64,000 bases of DNA, taken from assembly GCA_964291635.2 (NCBI GenBank), contig OZ219905.1, positions 248,001 through 312,000 on the forward strand. Reading direction: 5' to 3'. The notes below the pieces were generated by a model that saw only the letters and a list, made by a program, of their open reading frames with translations, did not search any database and was not told where the DNA came from. The translations under genes and the position numbers were made by a program. How positions within the stretch are numbered: position 1 is the stretch's first letter; each line of letters starts with the position of its first letter. Source of the DNA: JAPPHA01 sp964291635 (lineage in GTDB: Bacteria > Pseudomonadota > Alphaproteobacteria > Rhodobacterales > Rhodobacteraceae). Of this stretch, positions 46,207-55,600 are shown piece after piece.

Positions 46207-47754
46207 ATGAGGAAATTTGGAAAAATATCAACTGGCGCACTGGTTGCGCTGGTTTTGGCTGTCCCGCTTCCAGTTGCAGCCGAGGAGATCGTGATCGGCG
46301 TTGCGTCGGTTCGAAAAGGGCACGACAACCGCACCGAAACATCGAACGCCTCCACTGGCATCTTCTATGCCATCCACGAGGCGCTGATCGAACGCGATGC
46401 GTTCCGGCCGGGCGTGTTCATCCCCGGTCTAGCGACCGAATGGGAGATGATCGACGAAGACACCATGGAGCTGAAGCTGCGGGAAGGCGTGACCTTCCAC
46501 AACGGCGACACCATGGATGCCTACGACGTCGAAGCCTCGCTCGATCCGATCATCAAGCTGGAAAACAAGCGCTACCGCAACCCGCACGGCAAAATGTTCT
46601 ACAACTTCGAGGATGTTGAAGTGGTGGACGACATGACCGTTCGCATCCATACCAAGCGCCCCGACGCGCTGATGGAGACGCTTCTGTCCGTGCGCAATGC
46701 CGGCATCCGCTCGTTGGACCGGATCAATGACGGCCAGGAAGATCAGCACGGCCTGCATCCGATCGGCGCTGGCCCTTACAAGGTCGCCAGCATCGTGCCG
46801 GGCGAAAGCGTGATGCTCGAGCGCTTTGACGACTACTGGGGCGAGCCGGCACCCTTCGACAAGGTGACCTTTACGCGCATCCCGGAAGTCTCGACCCGCA
46901 TCACTGCGCTGGTGAACGGCGAAGTGGACATCGTCTCGGAAATCCCTCCGGATCAGTACCCGCTGATCGACAACGAGACGGGGCTGAAGCGCGTTGAAGT
47001 CACTTATCCGATGTACCACGTGTACCTCTTCAACAACGCCCACCCGGTGACCTCGGACGTGAAACTGCGCCAGGCGCTGACCCACGCGATCGACTATGAC
47101 GGCCTCGTCCAGGCGCTTTTTAGCGGTCAGGGCACAGCCCCGGGGGGGATGCAGTACAAGGAGGTAGGCGAGACGTACAACCCCGATCTCGACATCTTCA
47201 ACTACGATCTCGAACGCGCTCGCGAACTGCTGGCCGAGTCGGACTACGGCGGCGAGGATGTCGAAATCACCATCTACCCCAACTACTATCTCTACGGTGA
47301 GCTTGCTGCCCAGGCGATCCAGGATATGTGGCAGGACATCGGCGTCAACGTAAAGCTCGTTCATATCCCGGTCGGTGGGCTCACGGTCGACAAGGATCCC
47401 GGCACCATGGTGCGCAATTGGTCGATACCGATGTTGTACGGCGACATCATGGGTGTGATGGACAATGCGCTGACGGAAGACGGCTGGGCCTCGAAGCGCG
47501 GGTATTTCGACCCCTATGCCGATCCGCGCTGGCTGGAATATTACGAGGTCGCCCGCTTCGGCCAGACCGTGGAAGAGCGCAAAGAGGCCTACGCCAAGCT
47601 GCACGAAGTCTTCAGCGACCTCGCGCCGCTCATCGCGCTCTACCAACCTGCGGACTCTTACGCGATGCGTGCTGATATCGACTTCGAGATCCCAACCGCG
47701 CTGCGCCCGTTCACGCTGCCGCTGCGCGCGGGTCAAATCACTGTCGGCGAGTAA
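46207..47754 (+). CDS. SBP5-family periplasmic binding protein of an ABC importer
   Basis: The 515-aa protein has a signal peptide (residues about 1-24, ending LPVAAEEIV). Family blocks are LREGVTFHNGDTMDAYDVEA, GAGPYKVASIVPGESVMLER and VKLRQALTHAIDYDGLVQAL. An AAGGAG site precedes the ATG at 46207. The downstream permease gene is only a remnant, so this binding protein is now an orphan. It may serve the B-C-DF operon at 30990, which has no binding protein; the DppC remnant downstream resembles that operon's DppC. It is closer to the SBP5 at 55601 than to that at 37679 by eye (RKGHDNRTETSN... style N-terminus, YGELAAQAIQ). Confidence 0.92.
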   Translation: MRKFGKISTGALVALVLAVPLPVAAEEIVIGVASVRKGHDNRTETSNASTGIFYAIHEALIERDAFRPGVFIPGLATEWEMIDEDTMELKLREGVTFHNGDTMDAYDVEASLDPIIKLENKRYRNPHGKMFYNFEDVEVVDDMTVRIHTKRPDALMETLLSVRNAGIRSLDRINDGQEDQHGLHPIGAGPYKVASIVPGESVMLERFDDYWGEPAPFDKVTFTRIPEVSTRITALVNGEVDIVSEIPPDQYPLIDNETGLKRVEVTYPMYHVYLFNNAHPVTSDVKLRQALTHAIDYDGLVQALFSGQGTAPGGMQYKEVGETYNPDLDIFNYDLERARELLAESDYGGEDVEITIYPNYYLYGELAAQAIQDMWQDIGVNVKLVHIPVGGLTVDKDPGTMVRNWSIPMLYGDIMGVMDNALTEDGWASKRGYFDPYADPRWLEYYEVARFGQTVEERKEAYAKLHEVFSDLAPLIALYQPADSYAMRADIDFEIPTALRPFTLPLRAGQITVGE

Positions 47755-47768
47755 TGCTGCAATGGCAT

Positions 47769-47790
47769 GGGCGGGTCCTGCGATCCGCCC
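47769..47790 (+). terminator. Weak terminator-like hairpin after the SBP5 gene
   Basis: GGGCGG (47769-47774) can pair with CCGCCC (47785-47790), followed by ggctgccttt. The T-run is poor, so termination is uncertain. Confidence 0.3.
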
Positions 47791-47829
47791 GGCTGCCTTT
47801 GCCAACGCGATACTCGGAACGGGCCTTTC

Positions 47830-48045
47830 AGATGATCCTTGGATCTTGCCCTACAATCCGAACATGACGAGCAACCTGAACTCGATGGATGTGCCGGGCC
47901 GGATTGCAGGCGCCGGTCCCGATCATATCGTGTACGGCGACAAGCTTGGGCATGAAAATTTCTCGTGACTGATCCATGGCATGCTAGTGAGAGTCGCCGC
48001 GTCGGTGCCGGGCGTGGCGATAACGAAAGCCGGAGATGATGCGCT
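47830..48045 (+). pseudogene. DppC-type permease remnant
   Basis: The translation LPYNPNMTSNLNSM, then GRIAGAGPDHIVYGDKLGHE, parallels the intact DppC at 31913 (APYDPNDTNIMNSL, then DPDHLMGTDKLGRD). A stop follows ENFS, and the next codons (LIHGMLVRVAASVPGVAI) still follow the DppC pattern. Only about 70 codons remain. It shows that SBP5 gene 46207 once had its own permeases. Confidence 0.7.
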
Positions 48046-48061
48046 CGCGTAACATTGCGAC

Positions 48062-48480
48062 GTGCCGGCGAAGGCGGGCGCCAAAGTGGTCGTGGTCACT
48101 GCCACGGACAAGCTGTGCACACGGTTCGGCAACGCCCTCGACGTGTCCAAAGGCCATGTGTTCTTCTCGTGGCAAAATGCCGACAAGTGCACGATGGAGG
48201 AGAACGGGATTGAAGACGGGCTGGATTTCCGCGGCCAGCCGCTGTTTGACATGTAATTTGAAGAGCTGGCGCTGTTCGTACTCGACGAAGACATCGAGTC
48301 TTTTTGACAGGACGACCGCCCAGGGGGACCTCTATCCTATGCCCGGCGAACATGTGCAGCACAAATGTGCGGCGGAACTGGACGCGTTCGTAACAGCGCT
48401 TCGTTCAAAGGAACCATCGACGCCGAGCTTCGCGGATGGACGGCGGGGGCTCTGCAGTTGGCCGGTGCATCCCACCGGTC
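48062..48480 (+). pseudogene. Possible Gfo/Idh-type dehydrogenase remnant
   Basis: One frame reads MEENGIEDGLDFRGQPLFDM then stops. Another reads AAELDAFVTALRSKEPSTPS followed by FADGRRGL. These endings recall C-terminal parts of Gfo/Idh/MocA dehydrogenases. The frames are broken by stops and shifts. The assignment is from memory and uncertain. Confidence 0.35.
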
Positions 48481-48564
48481 GCACAAGAACACCGCTCAGG
48501 GTTCGAGCATGTTGTCCTGGGTCAAGAAACGTCCATTAGCCAGTTTGGTTACACAGCAGGATCA

Positions 48565-49761
48565 ATGATGGAAGAAAGAAACTTTTTCGAACGGCTGGTA
48601 GACATCAGCCCGGGGATGGAAATCTGGTGGGATTCTTCTCCCGTCGTTTTCGATAATTGGTGCCGAAAATTGCTCGACAAGGCAGATCCGGCGGACCGTA
48701 ATCTGCTGAAAACGCAATTCAGCCGAATGTACGACAAAGACGACCCCCAAAATCAGTTGTTTCGGGGTGTGACCACCAATCCGCCACTTTCGCTGCAGGC
48801 GATTCAAACCAATCCTTCTTATTGGACAGGGGTCGCCAAGGATATCGTATCCGAAAATCCGGGACTGGACAGTGAAGGCCTTTTTTGGAAGCTCTACAAA
48901 ACGGTCGTGAAAGCTGGCTCGGAGATGTACCTGCCGCTGTTCGAGGCCAGTGGGTACAAGGAAGGCTTTCTTTCCGGGCAAGTCGACCCGAGAAGTGTGT
49001 TTGACAAGGATGCGATGATCAGACAGGCCGAAGAAATCGCGGCTATCAATCCCAACGTGATGGTAAAAATCCCTGGCTCCAGGCAGGGTTATGAAGTGAT
49101 CGAGTATCTGACGTCCAAGGGAATTCCCACCAATAATACCCTGAGCTTTGTCCTGCCCCAGTTGGTTGACTGTGCCGACAGCGTCGAGCGCGGTCTGGAA
49201 ACCGCCAGGAGAAACGGTGTGGACCTGAGCCGGTGGCGGTCGGTCATCACCCACATGGAGGGGAGATTCGGGAATCTCGGCGGACTCAAGGACCTTGCCC
49301 AGGAAGAAGGCGTGGAACTGACCGATGGCGAAATCCGATTGGCGGAACTGGCGGTTTTCAAGAAGGCTTACAAGTATTTGATTGACAATGATCGACCGAG
49401 CAAAATGCTTGCATGCTCTCTAATCGTTGGGCCGACCGTAGATGGGGAAAACCGTGTCTGGCACCTCGAAGAAAAAGCCGGCGCCAATGTCGTTGTGACA
49501 TGTCCGCCCACGTTCATTGACAAGGTTCTCTTTTTGCCCGGCGTTGAAAAGATTTCGTTCAAACAAGACCGAATTCTTGAAGACATCCCGGGCAAACTCA
49601 TGGATAAGCTCATGCGGGTACCGTATTTTGAACGAGGATATGCTGAAGATGGCTATACCCGTGATGAATACAATTCTCTTCCCGCACTTCAGCGAACCGC
49701 CGAGCAATTCTCAAGAGCGACCGACGAAATGGTGGATTTTGCAGGCGAATGCCTTGGATGA
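48565..49761 (+). CDS. Transaldolase-family protein
   Basis: TIM-barrel aldolase of 398 aa. The family motifs are FRGVTTNPPLSLQAIQTNP (barrel strand with T-T-N-P) and INPNVMVKIPGSRQGYEVIE, whose Lys is the Schiff-base residue. TNNTLSFVLPQLVDCADSVE follows. Transaldolases move dihydroxyacetone units between sugar phosphates. The N-terminus and the C-terminal 80 residues differ from short (about 220 aa) and standard (about 317 aa) types, so the substrate may be unusual. Start ATG 48565 or 48568. Its base composition is visibly more A/T-rich than its neighbours, suggesting separate origin. Confidence 0.85.
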   Translation: MMEERNFFERLVDISPGMEIWWDSSPVVFDNWCRKLLDKADPADRNLLKTQFSRMYDKDDPQNQLFRGVTTNPPLSLQAIQTNPSYWTGVAKDIVSENPGLDSEGLFWKLYKTVVKAGSEMYLPLFEASGYKEGFLSGQVDPRSVFDKDAMIRQAEEIAAINPNVMVKIPGSRQGYEVIEYLTSKGIPTNNTLSFVLPQLVDCADSVERGLETARRNGVDLSRWRSVITHMEGRFGNLGGLKDLAQEEGVELTDGEIRLAELAVFKKAYKYLIDNDRPSKMLACSLIVGPTVDGENRVWHLEEKAGANVVVTCPPTFIDKVLFLPGVEKISFKQDRILEDIPGKLMDKLMRVPYFERGYAEDGYTRDEYNSLPALQRTAEQFSRATDEMVDFAGECLG

Positions 49762-50110
49762 AGTGTAATTCTTACCGAATACAACGGCCATTCCGACGCA
49801 ACGTTCAGCATTGTTCAAATGGTTTCTCATTGAGTGTGACTTGCATAGCGCGGCACCGAGACGGATGCCGTTTACCGGGATCCGGGCGATCCGCCGGCGG
49901 TTCACGCGACGCCCGAAGAGATACTTGTGGCCGAAGACCTCAGTGCCTGAACGAGCGGTCGTCGGCCGGAAAAGTTCAGATTGTGAGACAGAGTTGCCGG
50001 CAGTGATCGAGCACATCAACGCCCGTCTGGCACACGGCGAGAAGCCATGATGTCCAGGTCGAGGCCGGCTCGGCGATCGGTGCAGGTTCTGATTGGATAT
50101 GGGGTGCGTT
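49762..50110. other. Intergenic region, no gene seen
   Basis: This 349-bp gap separates the transaldolase and the third isomerase. Short frames here resemble nothing known. Confidence 0.5.
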
Positions 50111-50962
50111 ATGAATGAAGGCTCGAACAGCCGGCCGGTCGTCGGTGCCGCCGTGTGGGCGGACGATTTGGAGCGTATCGACGGTCTGCCAGGTTTTCTC
50201 ATGGACAGCGACCGTGACGTGGAAATCCGGGATTTCTACCTGGTTGACGCCCTGCGCACCGATTGGTCGCAACTCGTCGAGACGGTGCGGGGCAAGCTTG
50301 ATGGTCATCGCGGCCGTGTCGGCATCCACGGACCGAGTAAGGGATTCCACCTGGACACCCACGATCCCGACATTCGCGCTATCGCCCAGGCGCGTCTTCA
50401 TGCGGGTCTCGATGCATGCCTGGCGGTTACGGGGAGCCCGGGGACCGGCCATATGGTGGTCCACAGTCCTTACAGGACGTGGGATTGGCACAATTTGGAC
50501 CGCGGCCCGGGTGAACGTGCGAAGAAGATCGAACGCGTTCACGAAACGCTGAGGGAGGTCGTCAAGCGGGCCGAAGACGAAGGCGTCGTGATCGTAATCG
50601 AGAATGTTGAAGACAAGGATCCGCACGACCGCGTTGTGCTGGCCCGCTCATTCGATAGCCCGGCCGTCAAAGTGTCACTGGACACCGGCCATGCCCACTA
50701 TGCTCACGGTGCAACTGGAGCGCCGCCGGTGGATCACTATGTTCGGGCCGCCGGCGCGATGCTGTCCCATGTGCACCTTCAGGACGGCGACGGTTTCGCC
50801 GACCGGCACTGGCAAATCGGCCGTGGTTCCATCATGTGGCACTCGGTTTTCGGTGCCCTGGCGGAGTTGCCGGAGATGCCAAGGCTTCTGCTGGAGCTTA
50901 AGGAGGCGGCGGATTTGTTGCCATCCGCAAAATGGTTGGCGGAGGTCGGGCTTGCCGATTAG
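50111..50962 (+). CDS. Sugar phosphate isomerase/epimerase, TIM barrel (third, diverged)
   Basis: The 283-aa paralogue of the two identical isomerases keeps the same active-site blocks: VIVIENVEDKDP, VKVSLDTGHAHYAHG, HVHLQDGDGFADRHWQIGRG and RLLLELKE. Identity with the other copies is moderate, so it is an older duplicate that may handle a different sugar. The ATG at 50111 is preferred over 50099 because it matches the family start. It lies downstream of the transaldolase and faces the third SBP5 operon. Confidence 0.88.
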   Translation: MNEGSNSRPVVGAAVWADDLERIDGLPGFLMDSDRDVEIRDFYLVDALRTDWSQLVETVRGKLDGHRGRVGIHGPSKGFHLDTHDPDIRAIAQARLHAGLDACLAVTGSPGTGHMVVHSPYRTWDWHNLDRGPGERAKKIERVHETLREVVKRAEDEGVVIVIENVEDKDPHDRVVLARSFDSPAVKVSLDTGHAHYAHGATGAPPVDHYVRAAGAMLSHVHLQDGDGFADRHWQIGRGSIMWHSVFGALAELPEMPRLLLELKEAADLLPSAKWLAEVGLAD

Positions 50963-51463
50963 GAGTGACGTTCGCAAAAGTCGTTTCTCTTTTCTGGTGG
51001 TTAACCTGGCCGCTTAATCCTGGTTGTCGCCAGATGGACGGGAGAGGCAGGACGGGCCTATCGTAGGTGTGGTGGCTTGCAACCGACGCTCCGCAAATGG
51101 CGGCAACGGCATCAACAGGCGGGTATCGCAGGCCTGCAGGATCGTGGCCGTCGCCTTTACCGATCGCATGGATGGAATGTACGTGAGGCTGAAGAGGAGC
51201 AGAATGTCACGCTCCGACGAAGCCGGAATCGCGGGATCAAGCGGTTGCGAAACGGGTGACACCGACGTTTCGGGTTGCGTTCCGCGGATGACACCATCCA
51301 CATGGTTCTCTGCCGCCATGGGCTCAGTCGCCTGAAACGGCCTGGGCTCGTTCGCAAGAAATGCGGGAAGGTGTAATCACGACCTGTGCCCGGCGACCGA
51401 GTGCGATCCTCGAAGATGCACATGGCAATGTCCCGTGATCACCGCGTGGTGGACGGGGACGGG
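50963..51463. other. Intergenic region, no gene seen
   Basis: About 500 bp without a recognisable gene, between the isomerase and the duplicated LysR end. Confidence 0.5.
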
Positions 51464-51872
51464 GCCGATCAAAGGCAACCCTGCTCTCCATCGTTGACCT
51501 GGCCCGGATTGCCGTAAGCGTACCCGCCTGGACGCGAGCCGCGGTTGCCAAGCCCAAATTGGTACGGACGCCGCGCGGCGACTTCTCCCAACCCTCTACG
51601 ATCGAAGTGGCAAGCTGCAGGAAATCCTGGATCAGTGGCCGATTGCGGAGCGATTTCAGGCAAATGATATGGGCGCGTGTGAACATCTCGGAATCCGTGA
51701 CCAATAGCGGTCGCAGTTCTCGATGCGGCGCGAATTCCGTCACGGAAATGACGCCGACGCCGAGCCCGCGGATGATCGCTTCACGGAGAGCCCGGCTCTC
51801 GATCTCAAGGACCGGTTCCGGCATCACGCCCCGCGTGTTCACCGCGCCGTTGAAGGCCGCCTGGGTGGTGGA
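51464..51872 (-). pseudogene. Truncated LysR regulator end, direct repeat of 59201-59610
   Basis: The minus strand encodes the last 97 or so codons of a LysR effector domain (AIIRGLGVGVISVTEFAPHR; LVTDSEMFTRAHIICLKS; IQDFLQLATSIVEGWEK). It is very close to the intact LysR at 59315. The DNA-binding half is missing, and the stop seen in the intact gene has been lost. Likeness continues about 120 bp past the gene end in both copies. On the other side it stops about 14 bp from the dppDF-type stop at 51886. Confidence 0.85.
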
Positions 51873-51885
51873 AGCAGAAGCACTC

Positions 51886-53547
51886 TCAGAGACGGGTGAT
51901 TTTCGCGCCGATCTCCGGAAGCGAGGAGACGCTTCCCAAGAGATCGCGCGTATAAGGATGCCTCGGCGCTTCAAACAGTTGCTCGGTCTGCCCGGTTTCG
52001 ACGATCTCCCCGTCTTTCATGACGGCGACGCGTTCACAAAGCTCCCGCACCACCCAGAGGTCGTGGGAGATGAACACCATCGTCAAACCGAGGTCGTCGT
52101 GCAGCGCATTCAACAGATCGAGGATCTGCGCCTGAATGGATACATCCAGCGCCGAAACAGGTTCGTCGGCGATGAGGATCTCAGGTTCAATCACGAGGCT
52201 GCGCGCGATGTTGACGCGCTGGCGCTCGCCACCCGACAGCATGTGCGGAAAGCGACTTGCGAATTCGGGATTCAGACCCACCTGCTCGAGTGCCGCGCGC
52301 ACGCGCGCATCGCGGTCATCGGGTTTGCCAATGCCATGGACGTCCAGTCCTTCCCACACGGAGCGTCCGACGGCCATGCGCGGATCGAGCGAAGCAGCGG
52401 TATCCTGAAACACCACCTGTACTTTGCGCCGGAATCGTATGGCCTCGTCACGGTTGAGCCGAAACGGGTTCCGGCCACCAACGCGCAGTGTCCCCGCGGT
52501 CGGGCTCTGCAGCCCGAGGATCACACGGCCAAGGGTTGTCTTGCCCGAACCCGACTCCCCGACGATGCCAAGCCGCTCTCCCGGATATACGGAAAGATCG
52601 ACCGACCGGAGCGCGTACACGGGTGGGGTTTTGCGGAACATGGCGCCGCCGAACGTCACGGAGATACCGCAGGCCCGGATGAGGGGATTGTCCGATCGTC
52701 GCGCAGCCTTCGGCCCGCGCGCGGGTCGCAGACGGCGGCCGGGGAGGCTTGCAAGCAGGTGTTTCGTGTAATCGTGTTGGGGCGCACCAAAGATTTCACG
52801 GGTTGGCGCGATTTCGACGATATGTCCCTGATTCATGACCGCCACCCGGTCGGCGATTTCCGCAACAATGGTGAGATCGTGTGTGATAAACAGCATCGCC
52901 ATGCGGGATTCGACCTGAATGTCCTTCAGGATCCGCAGCAGCCGAGCCTGTACCGTAACGTCAAGGGCCGTGGTGGGTTCGTCGGCAATCAGCAGTTGCG
53001 GCGATCGAATGGCGGCGATGGCGATCATCACCCGCTGGCGCTGTCCGCCGGACAACTGGTGGGGATAGGCGCGCGACCTCGTCCCGGCGCCGGGAATGCC
53101 GACCCGGTCGAGGATGTCGACCGCCATGGCTTTCGCCTCTTTGGGGCGAATGTCGGGTTTCGCCTCGCCCAGCGCTTCCGCAATTTGCTCGCCGACGCGC
53201 GTCGTCGGATTCAGTGCAGACAAAGCGTCCTGAAAGATGATGCCGATATCGCGGGCCCGCGCAGTTCGCATCTCAGCGTCGCTGAGGGCGATTAAATCGA
53301 TGGGCCCGTCGGGTCGACTCAGCACGATCGTGCCCTCAATATGCGTGCGTGGCGTTGTGAATGGAGGCTGGTGCAGGCGAAGAAAGCTCTTGGCGAACGC
53401 CGATTTGCCGCTGCCGCTCTCGCCGACCAGGGCAACCGTCTCGCCGGCGTGAATGTCCAGGTCGACGCCGCGCACCGCGTGGATCGGCCCGGCTGCGGTG
53501 TCGAAACGGACGTGGACGCCGCGCGCGGCAAGGATCGGCTCAGCCAT
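51886..53547 (-). CDS. ABC transporter ATPase with two nucleotide-binding domains (DppD-DppF fusion), third operon
   Basis: The 553-aa protein carries both ATPase domains. Domain 1 has GESGSGKSAFAKSFLRLHQP and LSGGQRQRVMIAIAAI; domain 2 (from about residue 270) has GESGSGKTTLGRVILGLQSP and LSGGERQRVNIARSLVIEPE. The Walker B motifs are ADEPTTALD and ADEPVSALD. The ATG at 53547 overlaps the dppC-type stop by 8 nt; 53559 is an alternative. It is the last gene of the SBP-B-C-DF operon. Confidence 0.93.
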   Translation of the reverse strand: MAEPILAARGVHVRFDTAAGPIHAVRGVDLDIHAGETVALVGESGSGKSAFAKSFLRLHQPPFTTPRTHIEGTIVLSRPDGPIDLIALSDAEMRTARARDIGIIFQDALSALNPTTRVGEQIAEALGEAKPDIRPKEAKAMAVDILDRVGIPGAGTRSRAYPHQLSGGQRQRVMIAIAAIRSPQLLIADEPTTALDVTVQARLLRILKDIQVESRMAMLFITHDLTIVAEIADRVAVMNQGHIVEIAPTREIFGAPQHDYTKHLLASLPGRRLRPARGPKAARRSDNPLIRACGISVTFGGAMFRKTPPVYALRSVDLSVYPGERLGIVGESGSGKTTLGRVILGLQSPTAGTLRVGGRNPFRLNRDEAIRFRRKVQVVFQDTAASLDPRMAVGRSVWEGLDVHGIGKPDDRDARVRAALEQVGLNPEFASRFPHMLSGGERQRVNIARSLVIEPEILIADEPVSALDVSIQAQILDLLNALHDDLGLTMVFISHDLWVVRELCERVAVMKDGEIVETGQTEQLFEAPRHPYTRDLLGSVSSLPEIGAKITRL

Positions 53548-54403
53548 CGGCTCTAACATCGATGCGATCGCGCAGGCTGTCGCCGATGAGCTGGAACAAC
53601 AATGTGATCGTGGCAATGACGATCGATGGCACGCCGGAGACCCACCACGCGTTGACCAAGTAGTCGCGGCCGTCCCCGATCATGCGCCCGATCGACGGTG
53701 TTGGTGGCTGGACGCCGACCCCGAGGAAGGAAAGGCCCGCCTCCATCAGCAATACGCCCGGAAAACTCAGGGTGAGGATCACGACCAACGGTGAAGCCAG
53801 ATTGGGCAGAATGTGCTCCAGCGCGATCCGCATCCGGCTGCTGCCCAGGGCCCGGCTCGCCTCGACATAGCCCTGTTCGCGCAGGGTCAGGACCTGGCCG
53901 CGCACCAGCCGCGCGTAAGCCTCCCAGCGGACGAGGCCGATCATCAAGACCAAGACCCAGATTTCCGTGCCAAGCAGGGTAATGCCGCAAAGCAGGAGCA
54001 GCAGATTCGGCAGGGTGATGAACACATCTGTAACGGTCATCACGGAGCGGTCGACCCACCTGCCGCCTAGGCCGGACAGGAGACCAAGCGCCACGCCAAG
54101 GACCGCGCTGAAGATCAGCCCGAAGACGGCGATTCCAAAGCTGGTTCGGACGCCATAGAGGCAGCGGGTTAGAAGGTCCCGGCCGATACTGTCGGTGCCC
54201 AACGGATGTGCCCAGCTCCCGCCGTCAAGCCAGACCGGCGGTTTCAGGCGGTTGAGCAGGTTGACTGCGTTCGGATCGTACGGTGCGATGAGCGGCGCCA
54301 TGAAGCCAAGCGCGATGATGAGTGCCAAAGCGAGGCCTGATAGGTGCAAAACGCCGAAGGACCAACGGCCTGTACCGCGATGAACGAGGGCTGTGTCCGT
54401 CAC
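53540..54403 (-). CDS. SBP5-type ABC transporter permease, DppC/OppC family, third operon
   Basis: Permease of 287 aa with APYDPNAVNLLNRLKPPVWL, HPLGTDSIGRDLLTRCLYGV and the loop ASRALGSSRMRIALEHILPN. It lies 3 nt after the dppB-type gene and overlaps the fused ATPase gene. Confidence 0.92.
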   Translation of the reverse strand: MTDTALVHRGTGRWSFGVLHLSGLALALIIALGFMAPLIAPYDPNAVNLLNRLKPPVWLDGGSWAHPLGTDSIGRDLLTRCLYGVRTSFGIAVFGLIFSAVLGVALGLLSGLGGRWVDRSVMTVTDVFITLPNLLLLLCGITLLGTEIWVLVLMIGLVRWEAYARLVRGQVLTLREQGYVEASRALGSSRMRIALEHILPNLASPLVVILTLSFPGVLLMEAGLSFLGVGVQPPTPSIGRMIGDGRDYLVNAWWVSGVPSIVIATITLLFQLIGDSLRDRIDVRADG

Positions 54404-54406
54404 GAC

Positions 54407-55327
54407 TTACTTCTCCAGCCGAACGCGAGGGTCAGCGACGACATAGGCAAGGTCAACGAGCAGATTGACCGAAACGACTATGGCGGCATAGGCAATGACG
54501 CCGAACTGCAATACGGGATAGTCGCGCCCCTGGACTGCATCGATCAGGACCCGGCCTACGCCGGGGAGCGAGAAGACCGCCTCAACGAAAATCGAACCAT
54601 TGAGCAGTCCGGCAATCTCCAGGCCCAACACGGTGATCAGCGGGATCATCGCGTTGCGAAGGATGTGGATGCGGGCAATGCGCCGGTCGGTCAACCCCTT
54701 CGAAAGGGCGGTGGTCACGTAGTCGTGGCCGATGGCATCGAGCATGGCGGCACGCATGAAGCGGGCAATCGCCGCGATCATTGGAATAGCCAACGTCACC
54801 ACCGGCAGGATGTAATGGTTCGGCGTCTCGAGACCCGTTGCCGGCAGCAGCGCCAAATAGTAGCCGAAGAACAGGATCAGGCCGATGCCGATGACAAAAT
54901 GTGGCACGGCATAACCGAGAAATGCGAGTCCCATGCCCGCGCTCGTCGATGCCCGGCCACGATAGAGCGCCGCGGCTGCACCAAGCGGTATGCCAATGGC
55001 AATCGCGAGCAGCAGCGCGAGCCCGCCGACCATAAGGGTGGCGGGCATGCGCACCGCATACATCATCCACACAGGTTGCGAGGTGTAGAGCGAACGCCCG
55101 AAATTTCCGGAGGCGATGTCGCCCAGATAGACAATGAACTGCTCCCAAATCGGACGGTCGAAGCCGTACTTCGCCTCCAGAGCCGCCTGGTGCTCGTCGG
55201 TGATCCCCTCGGGGAACATCATTGCGAAGGGCGTGCCCGATAAGCGCAGGGTGATAAAGGCAATCACCAGCACCAAAAACATCGTGATAAGCGCACGGCC
55301 AAATCGGATCGCCATGAAACGCAGCAT
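54407..55327 (-). CDS. SBP5-type ABC transporter permease, DppB/OppB family, third operon
   Basis: Permease of 306 aa with the first helix ALITMFLVLVIAFITLRLSG, then EAKYGFDRPIWEQFIVYLGD, and the C-terminal block ILRNAMIPLITVLGLEIAGL. The start may be 55327 or 55315 (MAIRFG); neither has a strong ribosome binding site. It lies 273 bp after the SBP5 gene, with a strong hairpin between them. Confidence 0.92.
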   Translation of the reverse strand: MLRFMAIRFGRALITMFLVLVIAFITLRLSGTPFAMMFPEGITDEHQAALEAKYGFDRPIWEQFIVYLGDIASGNFGRSLYTSQPVWMMYAVRMPATLMVGGLALLLAIAIGIPLGAAAALYRGRASTSAGMGLAFLGYAVPHFVIGIGLILFFGYYLALLPATGLETPNHYILPVVTLAIPMIAAIARFMRAAMLDAIGHDYVTTALSKGLTDRRIARIHILRNAMIPLITVLGLEIAGLLNGSIFVEAVFSLPGVGRVLIDAVQGRDYPVLQFGVIAYAAIVVSVNLLVDLAYVVADPRVRLEK

Positions 55328-55508
55328 GCAATGTTCTCACACACTAACGTGGGGTATTCAACATGCCCCGCGCGGTTTGTACCGTTGGTCCGGTGTCAGT
55401 GGTTTTTTTGCCGAAGGTTACTTCGCTGGCGGGGTATCTCTATTCTTGGATTGAACCATGGCGGGTTGGCCATGGCCTGTTTCGGAATGGCGTCGCGGGC
55501 AGCGAAAC

Positions 55509-55550
55509 GACGGGACGGGTCTCCGGGCAGTTCCGGGGACCCGTCCCGTC
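55509..55550 (-). terminator. Strong hairpin between the SBP5 and permease genes
   Basis: gacgggacgggt (55509-55520) pairs perfectly over 12 bp with acccgtcccgtc (55539-55550), with more pairing inside. It lies about 50 nt after the SBP5 stop on the minus strand. There is no T-run. Such hairpins often protect the upstream mRNA or partly stop transcription, so that the binding protein exceeds the membrane parts. Confidence 0.55.
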
Positions 55551-55600
55551 CTAGAAATTCGCATCGATCACGACTTCACCCGCCCGGAGCCGGGCTGGGT

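Noticed and set aside
46429..47805. A 458-codon minus-strand open frame
   Set aside because: It is antisense to the SBP5 gene at 46207 and has shadow-like composition.
51559..53295. A 578-codon plus-strand open frame
   Set aside because: It is antisense to the fused DppD-DppF ATPase, whose motifs are complete.
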